Below are positions 16,703-25,720 of a DNA stretch of 64,000 nucleotides, piece after piece (within the stretch, counting starts at the first letter, position 1; the number at the start of each line of letters is the position of its first letter). Both the position numbers and the translations under genes were made by a program. The notes beneath the pieces were generated by a model. That model worked only from the letters and a program-made list of their open reading frames with translations. It did not search any database and had not been told where the DNA came from. The DNA comes from Streptomyces iakyrus (GTDB lineage Bacteria > Actinomycetota > Actinomycetes > Streptomycetales > Streptomycetaceae), in the NCBI RefSeq assembly GCF_000717055.1, contig NZ_JNXI01000025.1, positions 1 to 64,000 on the forward strand, read 5' to 3'.

Positions 16703-16745
16703 GATTGCGGCAGATTGCTGGCCGTGGGTGTCGGCTACGGATTGC
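16703..16745. promoter_or_regulatory. GATTGC repeat cluster in the DUF6879-XRE promoter
   Basis: GATTGC occurs at 16703-16708 and 16713-16718 (10-bp spacing) and at 16740-16745 followed by TC. The order and tight first pair match the cluster at 15004-15051. It lies in the 182-bp divergent region between the DUF6879 gene and the PH-SHOCT gene, so it could act on both. The PH-SHOCT side has a TACGAT hexamer at 16784-16789 that could be a -10. Confidence 0.5.
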
Positions 16746-16819
16746 TCGCAACCATCCGTCTCCTCCGGGCTCAGTGTGCTCGGTACGATCCGTCCACTAG
16801 TTTCAGGAGGGGGGACGTC

Positions 16820-17359
16820 ATGGCGACGTTCAACGTGCGTCCGGACATCGACGCGGCGGCCGAGAAGCTGTCCAGCACTGTAGGTGCGAAGCGTGAGATC
16901 CAGCGGCTGCCGGAGGTGCTGTGGGAGGGCGAGACCGTAGAGATGCTCGCCACGGGGGTGTACGGCAAGGGCAACGGCCTGCTGGCGATGACGAACCATC
17001 GGCTGATCTTCTACTTCCATGGAGTGATGTCCCAGAAGGTCGAGGACTTCCCCTACAACCGCATCAGCTCGGTGCAGTGGTCGGGCGGCATGCTGATGGG
17101 GACGCTTACGGTGTTCGCCTCGGGCAACAAGGCTGAGATCAAGCAGGTGCCCAAGGACCAGGGGAAGACGCTCGCGGATCAGCTTCGGCAGCGGATCTCG
17201 GGCGGCGCACCGAGCTCCCCGGCTCAGCCCGCTTCTGCCGCTTCGCCGGCCGGGGACATCGCCTCGCGGCTGGCGACCCTGGACCAGCTGCGTGCGGCTG
17301 GTGCGATCACGGACGAGGAGTACCGGGACCGCCGGACGAAGATCCTCGACAGTCTGTAG
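16820..17359 (+). CDS. PH-like domain protein with C-terminal SHOCT motif
   Basis: The 179-residue protein starts at an ATG with strong AGGAGGGGGG. Residues 30-125 look like a bacterial PH domain (GLLAMTNHRLIFYFHG, then FPYNRISSVQWSGG, then GTLTVFASG). A Ser/Pro/Ala linker leads to a SHOCT tail (RLATLDQLRAAGAITDEEYR) at the end. The PH-SHOCT arrangement is common in actinobacterial and phage-linked proteins and may mediate oligomerisation or membrane association. The function is unknown. It is divergent from the XRE module across the GATTGC region. Confidence 0.8.
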   Translation: MATFNVRPDIDAAAEKLSSTVGAKREIQRLPEVLWEGETVEMLATGVYGKGNGLLAMTNHRLIFYFHGVMSQKVEDFPYNRISSVQWSGGMLMGTLTVFASGNKAEIKQVPKDQGKTLADQLRQRISGGAPSSPAQPASAASPAGDIASRLATLDQLRAAGAITDEEYRDRRTKILDSL

Positions 17360-17383
17360 GCGGTACGACGAGTACGACGAGCC

Positions 17384-17414
17384 CCCCGGCCGGGAGGACC
17401 CAGCCCAGCCGGGG
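17384..17414. terminator. Hairpin between convergent PH-SHOCT and Mrr genes
   Basis: CCCCGGC (17384-17390) and GCCGGGG (17408-17414) can form a 7-bp stem with a 17-nt loop, followed by TTTC. It lies between two convergent stops, so it could terminate the rightward gene. The long loop makes it a modest candidate. Confidence 0.35.
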
Positions 17415-17497
17415 TTTCATGGTGTGTCCGTGGTACCGAGCCGTCAGACGGCGTCGGGCGGAACACAAGCCACTGCGACAGGCTTGATGACTGCCCT

Positions 17498-18124
17498 TTA
17501 CGGCATCCACGGAGCTGGTCCGGTGCGGGTCGCCCACGCGGCGAGGGCACTCTCATCGAAGAGCCGGATGCCGTGGTGCCCTGCATACTCGGCCGCTGGC
17601 CGGGTGAAGACCGAGGTGGTGACGACTGCGGCGATCTGGGCGCCGTGGACGCTGTAGCAGGTCCCTCCGAACCGCTGGAGATCTGGCGAGCCGACCTTGG
17701 TGGTGGGACCGTACCGCTTGCACTGGATGACGATCCGCTGGCCGTCCGGGGCCGTGGCGACGACATCGGCGCCCAGATCCCCAGCGCCTCCCACCACTTG
17801 GACGCCCGAGCAGCCGTCTCGCTCGCAGAGGAAGGCGATGGCGTGCTCGAAGTCGCGCGGGTTCATCGCGTGATAGCGAGCCACCTCGGTGGACTGCAAC
17901 GTCCGAACGTGCTGAAGCTCGGCTGCTTGCCGGGCTCGGCGTTTGCCGAGTGCGACACCGCCGCCGACGAGGGGTAGGACGAGGAAGAGGGCGCCGATGC
18001 CGTTCCCGTCTGCCCAAATGAGCAGGGCTGCTGGGAGGAGGACGATGGCGGCTGCCGCGAATAGGCAGTTGGCGGCCCCGGTCGGCTGGGACGGTCGTGT
18101 GAAGTGCTGTGTGGGCGCGCCCAT
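17498..18124 (-). CDS. Membrane-anchored Mrr-type restriction endonuclease
   Basis: The 208-residue protein has two hydrophobic helices near residues 20-37 and 43-58 (LFAAAAIVLLPAALLIW and IGALFLVLPLVGGGVALG), then a basic coiled region. A PD-(D/E)XK nuclease of the Mrr_cat type follows, with FEHAIAFLCERDG, GDLGADVV (catalytic Asp) and RIVIQCKRY (Q-x-K motif). These enzymes cleave modified or foreign DNA, and the helices would tether it to the membrane. It closes the right side of the variable island and fits a defence role, although no partner gene is present. Confidence 0.8.
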   Translation of the reverse strand: MGAPTQHFTRPSQPTGAANCLFAAAAIVLLPAALLIWADGNGIGALFLVLPLVGGGVALGKRRARQAAELQHVRTLQSTEVARYHAMNPRDFEHAIAFLCERDGCSGVQVVGGAGDLGADVVATAPDGQRIVIQCKRYGPTTKVGSPDLQRFGGTCYSVHGAQIAAVVTTSVFTRPAAEYAGHHGIRLFDESALAAWATRTGPAPWMP

Positions 18125-18512
18125 GGTTCCCCCCAGGGATTGTGCAAGGTGGGGATGCTATCGGCCTGATAGCGAGGTGGGCACCGACTACGGCAGTAGA
18201 GACCTCCCTCTGGATCCACTCACATGGGTAGCGGAGTCGGCCAGCTCCAAGACTCACCTGCCCGCGCTGATCAAGCGCGGCGAGTCGCCGGTGAAGGTGC
18301 TGCCCCCGTCCCGGGCCGGAACCGCGTCATCACCGAATCGCTCGTACGGCTACTGGAAACGCGGCTCGTGGGTTCCAGCTGGTCAGCGAGAACCGGCCCG
18401 CCGCACTGATCAGCTTGTTCTTGCGGGAATTCGGACCTGTCAGGATCCAGATGTCGCCGCCGGGCTCGTACCGGTACCAGATCGGCACCGCCAGGGGCGT
18501 GCGGCCCGCCCC
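18125..18512. other. Intergenic stretch with possible antitoxin-like remnant
   Basis: This is about 390 bp between the Mrr nuclease gene and the thiolase-like gene, with no convincing intact gene. A plus-strand frame around 18220-18290 reads ESASSKTHLPALIKRGESPV, faintly like the Phd/YefM antitoxin core (AxxHLPALxxRVExGE). It has no matching start, and the similarity fades afterwards. It may be a decayed remnant marking the island's right junction. Nothing else was seen. Confidence 0.25.
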
Positions 18513-19682
18513 TCACCCCGCCCCCAGCACCACCGTCCCCGACGAGCAGAACCAGCCCCCCGTCCCCGACGCCACGGCCAGGCGCGGCAGCGTGCCGTCG
18601 CCTCTCCGCACCTGGCGCTCCCCGCACTCCCCGCGCAGTTGCCGTACCGCCTCCACCAGCAGGAACAGCCCCCGCATCCCGGGGTGCTGCGCCGACAGCC
18701 CGCCTCCGTCGGTGTTCACCGGCAGCTCACCGCCCTCGACCCGCAGCCGCCCCTTCTCCACGAACGCCCCGCCCTCGCCCTTCGCGCAGAAGCCGAGGTC
18801 CTCCAGTGTCACCAGGGTCATGTAGGTGAACGCGTCGTAGATCTCGGCCACGTCGATCTCCGACGGCCGCACCCCCGCCCGGCCGAACGCCAGCCGCCCG
18901 CTCACCGCCGCAGGCGACACCGTGAAGTCCGGCCACTCGGACAGCGCCGCGTGCGAGACGCACTCCCCGGCCCCGAGCACCCACACCGGTGACGTACGGC
19001 AGTCCCGTACGTACTCCTCTGCCACCAGCAGTACCGCCGCCCCGCCGTCGGACCGCACACAGCAGTGCAGCTTGGTGAAGGGGTCGGCGATCATGGGGCC
19101 GGCCAGGACCTCGTCGACCGTGACCGGGGTGCGGAACATCGCCTCCGGGTTGAGGGCCGCGTTGGCCCGGGCCTGCACCGCCACCTCCGCCAGCTGCTCG
19201 ATCGTCGTGCCGTACTCGATCATGTGGCGGCGGGCCGCCATGGCGTACTTGGCGATCAGGGTGTGGCCGTAGGGGACTTCGAACTGCAGGGGGCCCCGCG
19301 TGCCGAAGGACAGGGTTCCGGTGCGGCGGCCCGCGCGGACGTCGGCGCGGGCCGTCGAGCCGTAGACGAGCAGCACCGCGCGGGCGTGCCCGGCCGCGAT
19401 CGCGTCCGCCGCGTGGGCCGCCATGACCTCCCAGGTGGAGCCGCCCACGGAGGTGGAGTCGACCCAGGTGGGGCGCAGGCCCAGGTACGCCGCGACCTCG
19501 ACGGGCGCCAGGGTGCCGAGGCCCGCCGAGGCGAAGCCGTCGATAAGCGTGCGGTCCAGGCCCGCGTCGGCCAGGGCGCGGCGGGCCGCCTGGGCGTGCA
19601 GGGCGTACGGCGTCGCGTCGTCCACGCGGCCGCAGTCCGAGAGGGCCGCGCCGACGACGGCCACTTTCCTCCGGGCCACCAT
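18513..19682 (-). CDS. Thiolase-like lipid-transfer protein (SCP-x/Ltp2-type)
   Basis: The 389-residue protein has the thiolase fold of the SCP-x/Ltp family: VAVVGAALSDCGR at the N-terminus, GGSTWEVMAAHAADAIAAGHARAV near 80, IYDAFTYMTLVTLEDLGFC near 286, and a glycine-rich LPVNTDGGGLSAQHPG near 325. The usual thiolase nucleophile Cys in the GGS segment is replaced (GGSTWE). This is typical of Ltp2-like retro-aldolases, which use a conserved YDAFT-region Tyr and need a DUF35 partner. No DUF35 gene is adjacent; the one at 7054 shares its operator type. The start codon is 4 bp below an operator, and it is divergent from the acyl-CoA dehydrogenase. Confidence 0.82.
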   Translation of the reverse strand: MVARRKVAVVGAALSDCGRVDDATPYALHAQAARRALADAGLDRTLIDGFASAGLGTLAPVEVAAYLGLRPTWVDSTSVGGSTWEVMAAHAADAIAAGHARAVLLVYGSTARADVRAGRRTGTLSFGTRGPLQFEVPYGHTLIAKYAMAARRHMIEYGTTIEQLAEVAVQARANAALNPEAMFRTPVTVDEVLAGPMIADPFTKLHCCVRSDGGAAVLLVAEEYVRDCRTSPVWVLGAGECVSHAALSEWPDFTVSPAAVSGRLAFGRAGVRPSEIDVAEIYDAFTYMTLVTLEDLGFCAKGEGGAFVEKGRLRVEGGELPVNTDGGGLSAQHPGMRGLFLLVEAVRQLRGECGERQVRRGDGTLPRLAVASGTGGWFCSSGTVVLGAG

Positions 19683-19686
19683 GTGT

Positions 19687-19701
19687 CTGACGGTACATCA
19701 G
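19687..19701. promoter_or_regulatory. Regulon operator upstream of thiolase-like gene
   Basis: CTGACGGTACATCAG has one mismatch from the perfect palindrome and is followed by AT. It ends 4 bp before the leftward thiolase-like start codon, again too close for a normal leader. It shares a 104-bp divergent region with a second site. Confidence 0.6.
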
Positions 19702-19752
19702 ATCTGGGTGGGCGCGGCAGGGCTCTGGGCTTCCCTGTTCTGTCGCCCTAAT

Positions 19753-19767
19753 ATGACGCACCGTCAG
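19753..19767. promoter_or_regulatory. Regulon operator upstream of acyl-CoA dehydrogenase
   Basis: ATGACGCACCGTCAG matches the 6-3-6 palindrome except for the first base and is followed by AT. It lies 19 bp upstream of the rightward acyl-CoA dehydrogenase ATG, leaving room for the GGAGAGAGG ribosome site. Confidence 0.65.
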
Positions 19768-19786
19768 ATGCGGAGAGAGGTGCCCC

Positions 19787-20980
19787 ATGGACGCCCGCTT
19801 CACCGACGAACAGGACGAGATCCGCCGCACCCTGCGCGACCTGCTCGGCAAGCGGTGCGGTCCACAAGAGCTGCGGGCCGCCGTCGACACCCCGGCCGGA
19901 CACGACCGGGTCCTGTGGACCGCCCTCGCCGGACACCTCGGGCTGCCCGGACTGGCCCTCCCCGAGACCTGCGGCGGAGTCGGCGGCTCGGTCACCGAAC
20001 TGGCCCTGGCCTGCGAGGAGACGGGCCGGGCCCTCGCCCCCACCCCCCTGCTGGCCACGGCCGTCCTCGCCGCCCCGCTGCTGCTCGCCCTCGGCACCGG
20101 CGCCCAGCGCGCCGGGCTCCTGCCGCGCATCGCCTCCGGCGACCTCACCGCCGCCCTCGCCGTACCGGGGCCCGCCCTGGCCACCGCCCTCGCGCTCACC
20201 GGCCACGACCGGCGCGGACAGTGGGCCGGCGGGGGGCGGGCCGGGGGCGTACAGGCCCGGCGGGCGGAGGGCGGCTGGCAGGTGTACGGGCAGGTCGACC
20301 AGGTGCTCGACGGGCACTGTGCCGAGCTGCTCCTGCTCGCCGCGCACACCGGGGGTTTCGCCCGGTCGCGCGTGCTGCTCTTCCTCGTGCGCGGGGACGC
20401 CCCCGGCCTCACCCGCGTACGGCAGACCGCCCTGGACGCCACCCGCCCGCAGGGCCGGATCCAACTGCGCGACACACCAGCCGAGTTGCTGGGAGACGAA
20501 GCCGCCGACGCCCTCGCCGCCCTGGCCCGGCTCGGCGACACCGCCGCCGCCTGCCTCGCCGCCGAGGCCGTGGGGGCGGCCGCACGGGTGCTGGAGCGGA
20601 CCGTCGAGTACGTGGGGCGGCGTGAGCAGTTCGGCAGGCCGGTCGGCTCCTTCCAGGCGGTCAAGCACCGGCTGGCCGACGCCTACGTCCAGGTCCAGGC
20701 GGCCCGGTCGGCGGCGTACTACGCGGCCTGGGCCGCCGCGGCCCCGGCCCCCGGGGCGGAGACGGCCGGCCCTCTCGCCCTCGCCCAGGCGCTCGAAGCG
20801 CTGCGCCGCGCCGCCGCCGAGGGCGTCCAGCTGCACGGGGGCATCGGATTCACCTGGGAGCACGAGGCTCACCTGTACTTCAAGCGTGCCGCGGGCGACG
20901 AGCTGCTGTTCGGGCCGGTGCACCGGCTGCGGGCGCAGGCGGCCGACGCGGCACACGTCTTCGAGGAGGCCGGCACATGA
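19787..20980 (+). CDS. Acyl-CoA dehydrogenase
   Basis: The 397-residue FAD enzyme has an N-terminal helical domain (LGLPGLALPETCGGVGGS) and a middle beta domain that is unusually Ala/Gly-rich and divergent. The C-terminal domain is clear (YVGRREQFGRPVGSFQAVKHRLAD, then QLHGGIGFTWEHEAHLYFKR). The Glu of TWEHE is at the usual catalytic-base position of FadE-like enzymes. It should introduce the alpha-beta double bond into an acyl-CoA. The ATG follows GGAGAGAGG. Its stop overlaps the deazaflavin oxidoreductase start (ATGA). The divergent middle domain suggests an unusual acyl group, or a heteromeric type lacking a second subunit here. Confidence 0.88.
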   Translation: MDARFTDEQDEIRRTLRDLLGKRCGPQELRAAVDTPAGHDRVLWTALAGHLGLPGLALPETCGGVGGSVTELALACEETGRALAPTPLLATAVLAAPLLLALGTGAQRAGLLPRIASGDLTAALAVPGPALATALALTGHDRRGQWAGGGRAGGVQARRAEGGWQVYGQVDQVLDGHCAELLLLAAHTGGFARSRVLLFLVRGDAPGLTRVRQTALDATRPQGRIQLRDTPAELLGDEAADALAALARLGDTAAACLAAEAVGAAARVLERTVEYVGRREQFGRPVGSFQAVKHRLADAYVQVQAARSAAYYAAWAAAAPAPGAETAGPLALAQALEALRRAAAEGVQLHGGIGFTWEHEAHLYFKRAAGDELLFGPVHRLRAQAADAAHVFEEAGT

Positions 20981-21480
20981 GGGGCGCGCGTGTGGTGCAG
21001 AAGGTGTCGTCGACCAGGGGCTTCGCGCGGATGGCACCGCACGTGGTGCCCGCCCTCGACCGGGCCGTCCACCGGCTCACCCGGGGAAAGGTGCTGCTCA
21101 GCGCGCAACTGCTCCCCGGTGTGGTGCTGACCTCCACCGGGGCGAGGAGCGGACTGCCCCGTCGTACGCCCCTGGCCTGCATGCCTCAGGACGGCGGGCG
21201 CTGCTGGATCCTCGTCGGGTCCAACTTCGGGCGGCCCGGGCACCCCGCCTGGAGCCACAACCTGCTCGCGCACCCCGACGCGGAGATCAGCTGGAAGGGC
21301 CGGGACGTCCCGGTCACGGCCCGGCTGCTGGCGGGGGAGGAGCGGGCGGCGGCGTGGCGGGCGCTGCTGGCGTTCTGGCCGCCGTACGCGGCGTACCAGG
21401 CGCGGGTGGAGCGGGAGATCCGGGTGTTCCGGCTCGTGCCGAGGCACGAACACGCGACGGGCGGCGGTCCACCTGCGTGA
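20977..21480 (+). CDS. Deazaflavin (F420)-dependent oxidoreductase, Ddn/FDOR-A-like
   Basis: The 167-residue split-barrel protein has the DUF385/nitroreductase signature: LTSTGARSGLPRRTPLACMP, WILVGSNFGRPGHPAWSHNL and HPDAEISWKGRDVPVTARLL. Mycobacterial Ddn and relatives use reduced F420 for hydride transfer to quinones, nitroaromatics or enones. Coupling (ATGA) to an acyl-CoA dehydrogenase suggests saturation of an enone or recovery of electrons from the pathway. It converges with the TetR gene. Confidence 0.83.
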   Translation: MRGARVVQKVSSTRGFARMAPHVVPALDRAVHRLTRGKVLLSAQLLPGVVLTSTGARSGLPRRTPLACMPQDGGRCWILVGSNFGRPGHPAWSHNLLAHPDAEISWKGRDVPVTARLLAGEERAAAWRALLAFWPPYAAYQARVEREIRVFRLVPRHEHATGGGPPA

Positions 21481-21531
21481 ACCACCGCCCGCCAGACAGG
21501 ACTTGGATGCGTAAGAGGCCGTCGCGCCGCG

Positions 21532-22179
21532 CTATTTCGTCGGCTTCCGGCCGGTGACGCCCAGGTGCACCAACAGGGCGAGGTTCGGTTTCAGTTCGGC
21601 CTGCTTCACGCCCCAGGAGGAGAAGCCCTTCTGGTGGGAGGCGACCGCCGCGAGCATCGCGACCAGTGAACCGGCGACGGCCGCCGGGTTCACGTCCTTG
21701 TCGACCCTGCCCTTGGCCTGGAGCTCGGCGACGGCGTCCGCGAGGGAGTTGTTCACCGAGTTGAGGATCTTCATCCGGAGTTTGTAGAAGCGCTTGTCGC
21801 CCTCGGCGGCACCGAGGTCGACGACCCGGAGGATCGCGTCGTTCTTGCGCCAGAACTCCAGGAAGCCGTCGACGAGTTCCTGCGCCGTCTGCCAGCCGGC
21901 CTTGCCGGCCCAGGAGCGGCCCTCCAGGAGCTCCGTCAACGCGGCGCCCTCGGTCGCCATTTGCTCGGCGATCTCCAGGACGGCGCCCTCGACATCCGGG
22001 AAGTACTGGTAGAAGGTCGCGGGCGAAGTGCCCGCCTTCCGGGCGACATCGATGACTTTGACGTCCCGGTACGGGGAGGAGCTGAGCATCTCGCTCAGGC
22101 AGTCGAGCAGCTTCTGCCGGGTCGCCTGCCCACGCCTGCCGGCCACGCGGCCGTCGACGGTACGCACTTGTCCTGTCAT
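21532..22179 (-). CDS. TetR-family regulator, candidate master regulator of the operator family
   Basis: The 215-residue protein has an N-terminal HTH (ATRQKLLDCLSEMLSSSPY, then VARKAGTSPATFYQYFPD, residues 19-63) and a helical ligand domain with NDAILRVVDLGAAEGDKRF. The core helix pair GTSPATFYQYF is typical of TetR regulators of lipid and steroid metabolism. It lies beside operator-controlled genes and is the only TetR near them, so it is the best in-window candidate for CTGACG-N3-CGTCAG. Its own start has only a half-site (CGTCAG at 22182-22187), so autoregulation is not evident. The effector is probably an acyl-CoA. Confidence 0.85.
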   Translation of the reverse strand: MTGQVRTVDGRVAGRRGQATRQKLLDCLSEMLSSSPYRDVKVIDVARKAGTSPATFYQYFPDVEGAVLEIAEQMATEGAALTELLEGRSWAGKAGWQTAQELVDGFLEFWRKNDAILRVVDLGAAEGDKRFYKLRMKILNSVNNSLADAVAELQAKGRVDKDVNPAAVAGSLVAMLAAVASHQKGFSSWGVKQAELKPNLALLVHLGVTGRKPTK

Positions 22180-22300
22180 GCCGTCAGCTTACCGAGGCGC
22201 GATCGGGGCGCGATTCGGCCGACTGCAAATGGGGTGCGGGGGAGTGCGACGGTTGTGTGCCTGGTCTGCGGGTTGCGGCGGTCGCGGTTACGTTGGCGGC

Positions 22301-23023
22301 ATGGCCGAAAACAGGGCATCGGTGTACGGAGAGGGCGTCCCCTGCTGGGTGGACGCGCAGCTTCCCGACGTCGAGGCGGGCAAGCGGTTCTACGGTGAAC
22401 TTTTCGGGTGGACCTTCGAGGACTGGTTCGGCTCCTTCGCACAGGCGCTGAAGGACGGTGAACCCGTGGCCGCGCTCGTCCGCAAGGTGGACGGCCGGCT
22501 GCCCACCGTCTGGACGGTGTACTTCGCGACCCCGGACGCGCCCGCCCTGGCCCGGCGCATCCGGGACGCGGGCGGGCAGATCGTCTCGGCGCCGGTACCC
22601 GCGGGAGAACTGGGCGTCACCGCGCTCGTGACCGACCCCGAGGGCGCCGTCTTCGCCCTGTGGCAGCCGGAGGAGCACCCCGGCTTCGGCAGGCGGCACG
22701 AGCCGGGCACCTTCGCCTGGGCCGAGCTGTACGCCCGCGACACCGAGGCCGCCAACGCCTTCTACGGCGATCTCTTCCGGGAGGCCCTGTTCGGACCGGA
22801 CGCCGAGCCCGATTTCGGCCGCGCCCCCGTCTCCGACGTCTTCCCGGCGCAGATGCCGCCGCACTTCCTCGTGCACTTCGCCGTCGAGGACGTACCGGCG
22901 GCGCTGGAGGACGTGCGGCGGCTCGGCGGCCGGGTCCAGGCGCCGCCGTTCGAGACCTCGTACGGCGAGGTCGCCGTCGTCACGGATGATCAGGGGGCGT
23001 CCTTCGCGCTGCTGCGCCGCTGA
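22301..23023 (+). CDS. Tandem VOC (glyoxalase-like) domain protein
   Basis: The 240-residue protein has two vicinal-oxygen-chelate halves: [20 protein letters not shown] to about 120, and [20 protein letters not shown] to the end. Each ends with a [13 protein letters not shown] or [12 protein letters not shown] strand. Such two-domain proteins can be dioxygenases, lyases or resistance proteins, or non-catalytic. The metal ligands are not clearly complete. The start ATG has no strong ribosome site. It stands between the TetR gene and afsK with no operator. Confidence 0.78.
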   Translation: MAENRASVYGEGVPCWVDAQLPDVEAGKRFYGELFGWTFEDWFGSFAQALKDGEPVAALVRKVDGRLPTVWTVYFATPDAPALARRIRDAGGQIVSAPVPAGELGVTALVTDPEGAVFALWQPEEHPGFGRRHEPGTFAWAELYARDTEAANAFYGDLFREALFGPDAEPDFGRAPVSDVFPAQMPPHFLVHFAVEDVPAALEDVRRLGGRVQAPPFETSYGEVAVVTDDQGASFALLRR

Positions 23024-23216
23024 GCAGGCATTGTTTGGTCATCTTTTGATCACTTATCCTGCGAGACATCCCAATTGTCACCGGGTTCGCAACCAGGGCT
23101 CCGGCCAGGAAGAATCAGGGTGCGTGCCGCCATGGCGGTGCGGTGGTGAGACGCTGCACGGGGTCGCGTGGAACATGTGGCTTTGGCGCGGCTCGTACGG
23201 GGAGGTGGCAGGCAGA

Positions 23217-25640
23217 GTGGTGGATCAGCTGACGCAGCACGATCCGCGGCGGATCGGGCCGTTCGAGGTGCTGGGACGGCTGGGTGCCGGCGGCATGGGG
23301 CTGGTCTATCTCGCGCGTTCGGCGTCCGGCCGGCGCGTGGCGATCAAGACCGTCCGGACGGAGCTGGCCGAGGACCAGCTGTTCCGGGTCCGCTTCACGC
23401 GTGAGGTGGAGGCGGCCCGCGCCGTCTCCGGCTTCTACACGGCCGCGGTCGTGGACGCCGACCCGCGCGCCGCCGTGCCGTGGCTGGCCACCGCCTACGT
23501 CCCCGCGCCCTCGCTCGAAGAGATAGTGAACGACTGCGGCCCGATGCCGGCCCAGGCGGTGCGCTGGCTGGCCGCGGGCGTGGCCGAGGCGCTCCAGTCC
23601 ATCCACGGCGCGGGCCTGGTGCACCGCGACCTCAAGCCGTCGAACGTCCTCGTCGTGGAGGACGGGCCCCGGGTGATCGACTTCGGCATCGCGTCGGGCG
23701 TCTCGAACACACGTTTGACGATGACGAACGTCGCCGTCGGTACGCCCGCCTACATGTCCCCCGAGCAGGCCAAGGACTCCCGCAGCGTCACCGGCGCCAG
23801 CGACGTCTTCTCCCTGGGCTCCATGCTGGTCTTCGCCGCCACCGGCCACCCGCCCTTCCACGGCGCCAACCCGGTCGAGACGGTCTTCATGCTGCTCCGT
23901 GAGGGCCCGGACCTCGAAGGACTCCCGGACGAGCTGCGGCCGCTCATCGAGTCCTGTATGCAGATGGACCCGACGGCCCGCCCCAACCCGGCCGACCTCC
24001 AGGCCCAGCTGGCCCCCCACCTCTTCGGCTCCGGCTCCGACGACAGCGGCACGGCCTCCGCGTGGCTGCCCGAGCGGGCCGTGGGCCTGATCGAGTCCCG
24101 CCGCAACGGCCGCCCGGCCGGCAAGCCCGCCCCCGGCGCCGGCCGCAGCGGCGGCGGACGCCCCGCGCCGGGCCCGGCGCCCATCCCGCCCCCGCCCGCG
24201 CACGACCCGGTCGTCCCCTCGCCCGCCCCGGCGCCCGCACCGTCCCCCAAGCTCTCGGCTTCGTTCCAGCAGGGAGGCGCCCCCAGCGGTCCCGACACCG
24301 GCCCCGTCCGGCTGGCCGGCGCCAAGGTGCCCATCGGCCCGGGCCCGCGTGTCGCGGACGTACGCGCCGCCGCCGTGCAGGCGCCGGCACCGGAGGCCGC
24401 CCTCGCCGCCTCCTGGTCCAAGCCGCGCCCGGGCGTCAACGGCACGGACCCCGCCGTGGGCCCCGCGGTCGCCGCGCCCCCGGCCCCTGCCGCGCCGCCC
24501 GAGCAGGCCGGCGGCTGGCGGCCCTGGCGCTTCCGCATGTCCAACGACGTCTGGGGCACGCCCTCGGTCGCCGGCGACCTGGTCTACGTCACGTCCTTCG
24601 AGGTGCACGCGCTGGACGTGGCCACCGGCCGCCGGCGCTTCAAGACCCGGGACGTCGCCTGGTCCATGGCGGTCGCGGACGGCCGTATCCACGCCTCCGA
24701 CGGGCCCACGCTGTTCGCCCTGGACGCCCGGGAGGGCGCCGACCTCTGGCGCCTCCAGACGGACGCCTGGGTGTACACGCTCAAGGCCGACCGCGGCACG
24801 GTCGTCACCGGCACCCGCGGCGGCGGTGTCCAGGGCTGGGAGGCCTCCAGCGGCCAGAAGCTGTGGGAGGTCACCGGCTGCCAGTCCGACTTCGAGTCCC
24901 CCGAGGCGGGACCGGCCCTGCACGACGGCACGGTGTACGTGTGGCAGGACGCCCGGCTGCGCGCCCTGGACGCCCGCACCGGCGACGAGCGCTGGTCGTA
25001 CCCGATCGGCGACGCGGCCTCCTGCGGCGGCGTGCCGATCCGGCTCACCCAGGCCACCGACGGCTATGTCTACGTCTGCGCCGGCACCCGCGTCCTCGCC
25101 CTGGACGTGGCCGCCGGGCACGTGAAGTGGCACTTCGAGGCCCCGGCCGTGTTCCTCTGCCCGCCCACCTTCGTCCCCGGCCCGGCCGTCACCGGCGGCG
25201 GCATCTACCTCGCCGACTATCTCGGCACGGTCTACGCCCTGGACGCCACCGACGGCCGCGACCGCTGGCGCATCGCCACCGAGTCCCGCTCCTGCGTCGA
25301 CCCCGTGCTGGTCGCCGCCGGCCATGTCCACGTGGGCAGCGGCAAGGGCCTCTACACCCTCGACGCGGTCACCGGCACGCCCAAGTGGCGCTTCCAGGCG
25401 GGCGGCGACATCGTAGGCGCGCCCTCGGTCGCCGAGGGCCGTATCCACTTCGGCTCCACCGACCACCTGCTCTACACCCTGAAGGCCGACGACGGCCGGC
25501 TCCGCTGGAAACTCGCCACCGGCGGCGAGATCACCGGCTCCCCGGTCGTCCGGGACGGGGTGGTGTACGCGTGCAGCAAGGACCGCTGCGTGTACGCACT
25601 GGACGCGGAGAAGGGCACGGGCACGGCACGCACCGCCTGA
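23217..25640 (+). CDS. afsK: Serine/threonine protein kinase AfsK with C-terminal PQQ propeller
   Basis: The protein has 807 residues from GTG 23217 (GTG 23220 is equally possible); GGAGG lies 11 bases upstream. The kinase domain spans about 10-275: P-loop [15 protein letters not shown] lysine near 44, HRDLKPSN near 137, DFG near 153 and [11 protein letters not shown] Pro/Ala-rich linker to about 435 precedes a PQQ-type beta-propeller of repeated YALDA/WRF blades. This architecture, the length and the near-identity to remembered AfsK N-termini ([19 protein letters not shown]) support the symbol. AfsK phosphorylates AfsR at Ser/Thr and is inhibited by KbpA in S. coelicolor. A possible promoter TTGTTT-N18-TATCCT lies at 23031-23060. 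Confidence 0.9.
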   Translation: MVDQLTQHDPRRIGPFEVLGRLGAGGMGLVYLARSASGRRVAIKTVRTELAEDQLFRVRFTREVEAARAVSGFYTAAVVDADPRAAVPWLATAYVPAPSLEEIVNDCGPMPAQAVRWLAAGVAEALQSIHGAGLVHRDLKPSNVLVVEDGPRVIDFGIASGVSNTRLTMTNVAVGTPAYMSPEQAKDSRSVTGASDVFSLGSMLVFAATGHPPFHGANPVETVFMLLREGPDLEGLPDELRPLIESCMQMDPTARPNPADLQAQLAPHLFGSGSDDSGTASAWLPERAVGLIESRRNGRPAGKPAPGAGRSGGGRPAPGPAPIPPPPAHDPVVPSPAPAPAPSPKLSASFQQGGAPSGPDTGPVRLAGAKVPIGPGPRVADVRAAAVQAPAPEAALAASWSKPRPGVNGTDPAVGPAVAAPPAPAAPPEQAGGWRPWRFRMSNDVWGTPSVAGDLVYVTSFEVHALDVATGRRRFKTRDVAWSMAVADGRIHASDGPTLFALDAREGADLWRLQTDAWVYTLKADRGTVVTGTRGGGVQGWEASSGQKLWEVTGCQSDFESPEAGPALHDGTVYVWQDARLRALDARTGDERWSYPIGDAASCGGVPIRLTQATDGYVYVCAGTRVLALDVAAGHVKWHFEAPAVFLCPPTFVPGPAVTGGGIYLADYLGTVYALDATDGRDRWRIATESRSCVDPVLVAAGHVHVGSGKGLYTLDAVTGTPKWRFQAGGDIVGAPSVAEGRIHFGSTDHLLYTLKADDGRLRWKLATGGEITGSPVVRDGVVYACSKDRCVYALDAEKGTGTARTA

Positions 25641-25720
25641 CGCGCACCGCCCGACCCTCCCGGGACGGCCGTCGTCACGGCGTACGGAAGGGGTGCTCCG
25701 GACGGCGGCCGCCGCTCGCC

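Noticed and set aside
23115..25466. Long minus-strand frame antisense to afsK (783 residues)
   Set aside because: It is composed of Gly/Arg/Val/Ala-rich text with no domain and follows the codon pattern of the opposite gene. afsK has clear motifs, so the antisense frame is a high-GC shadow.
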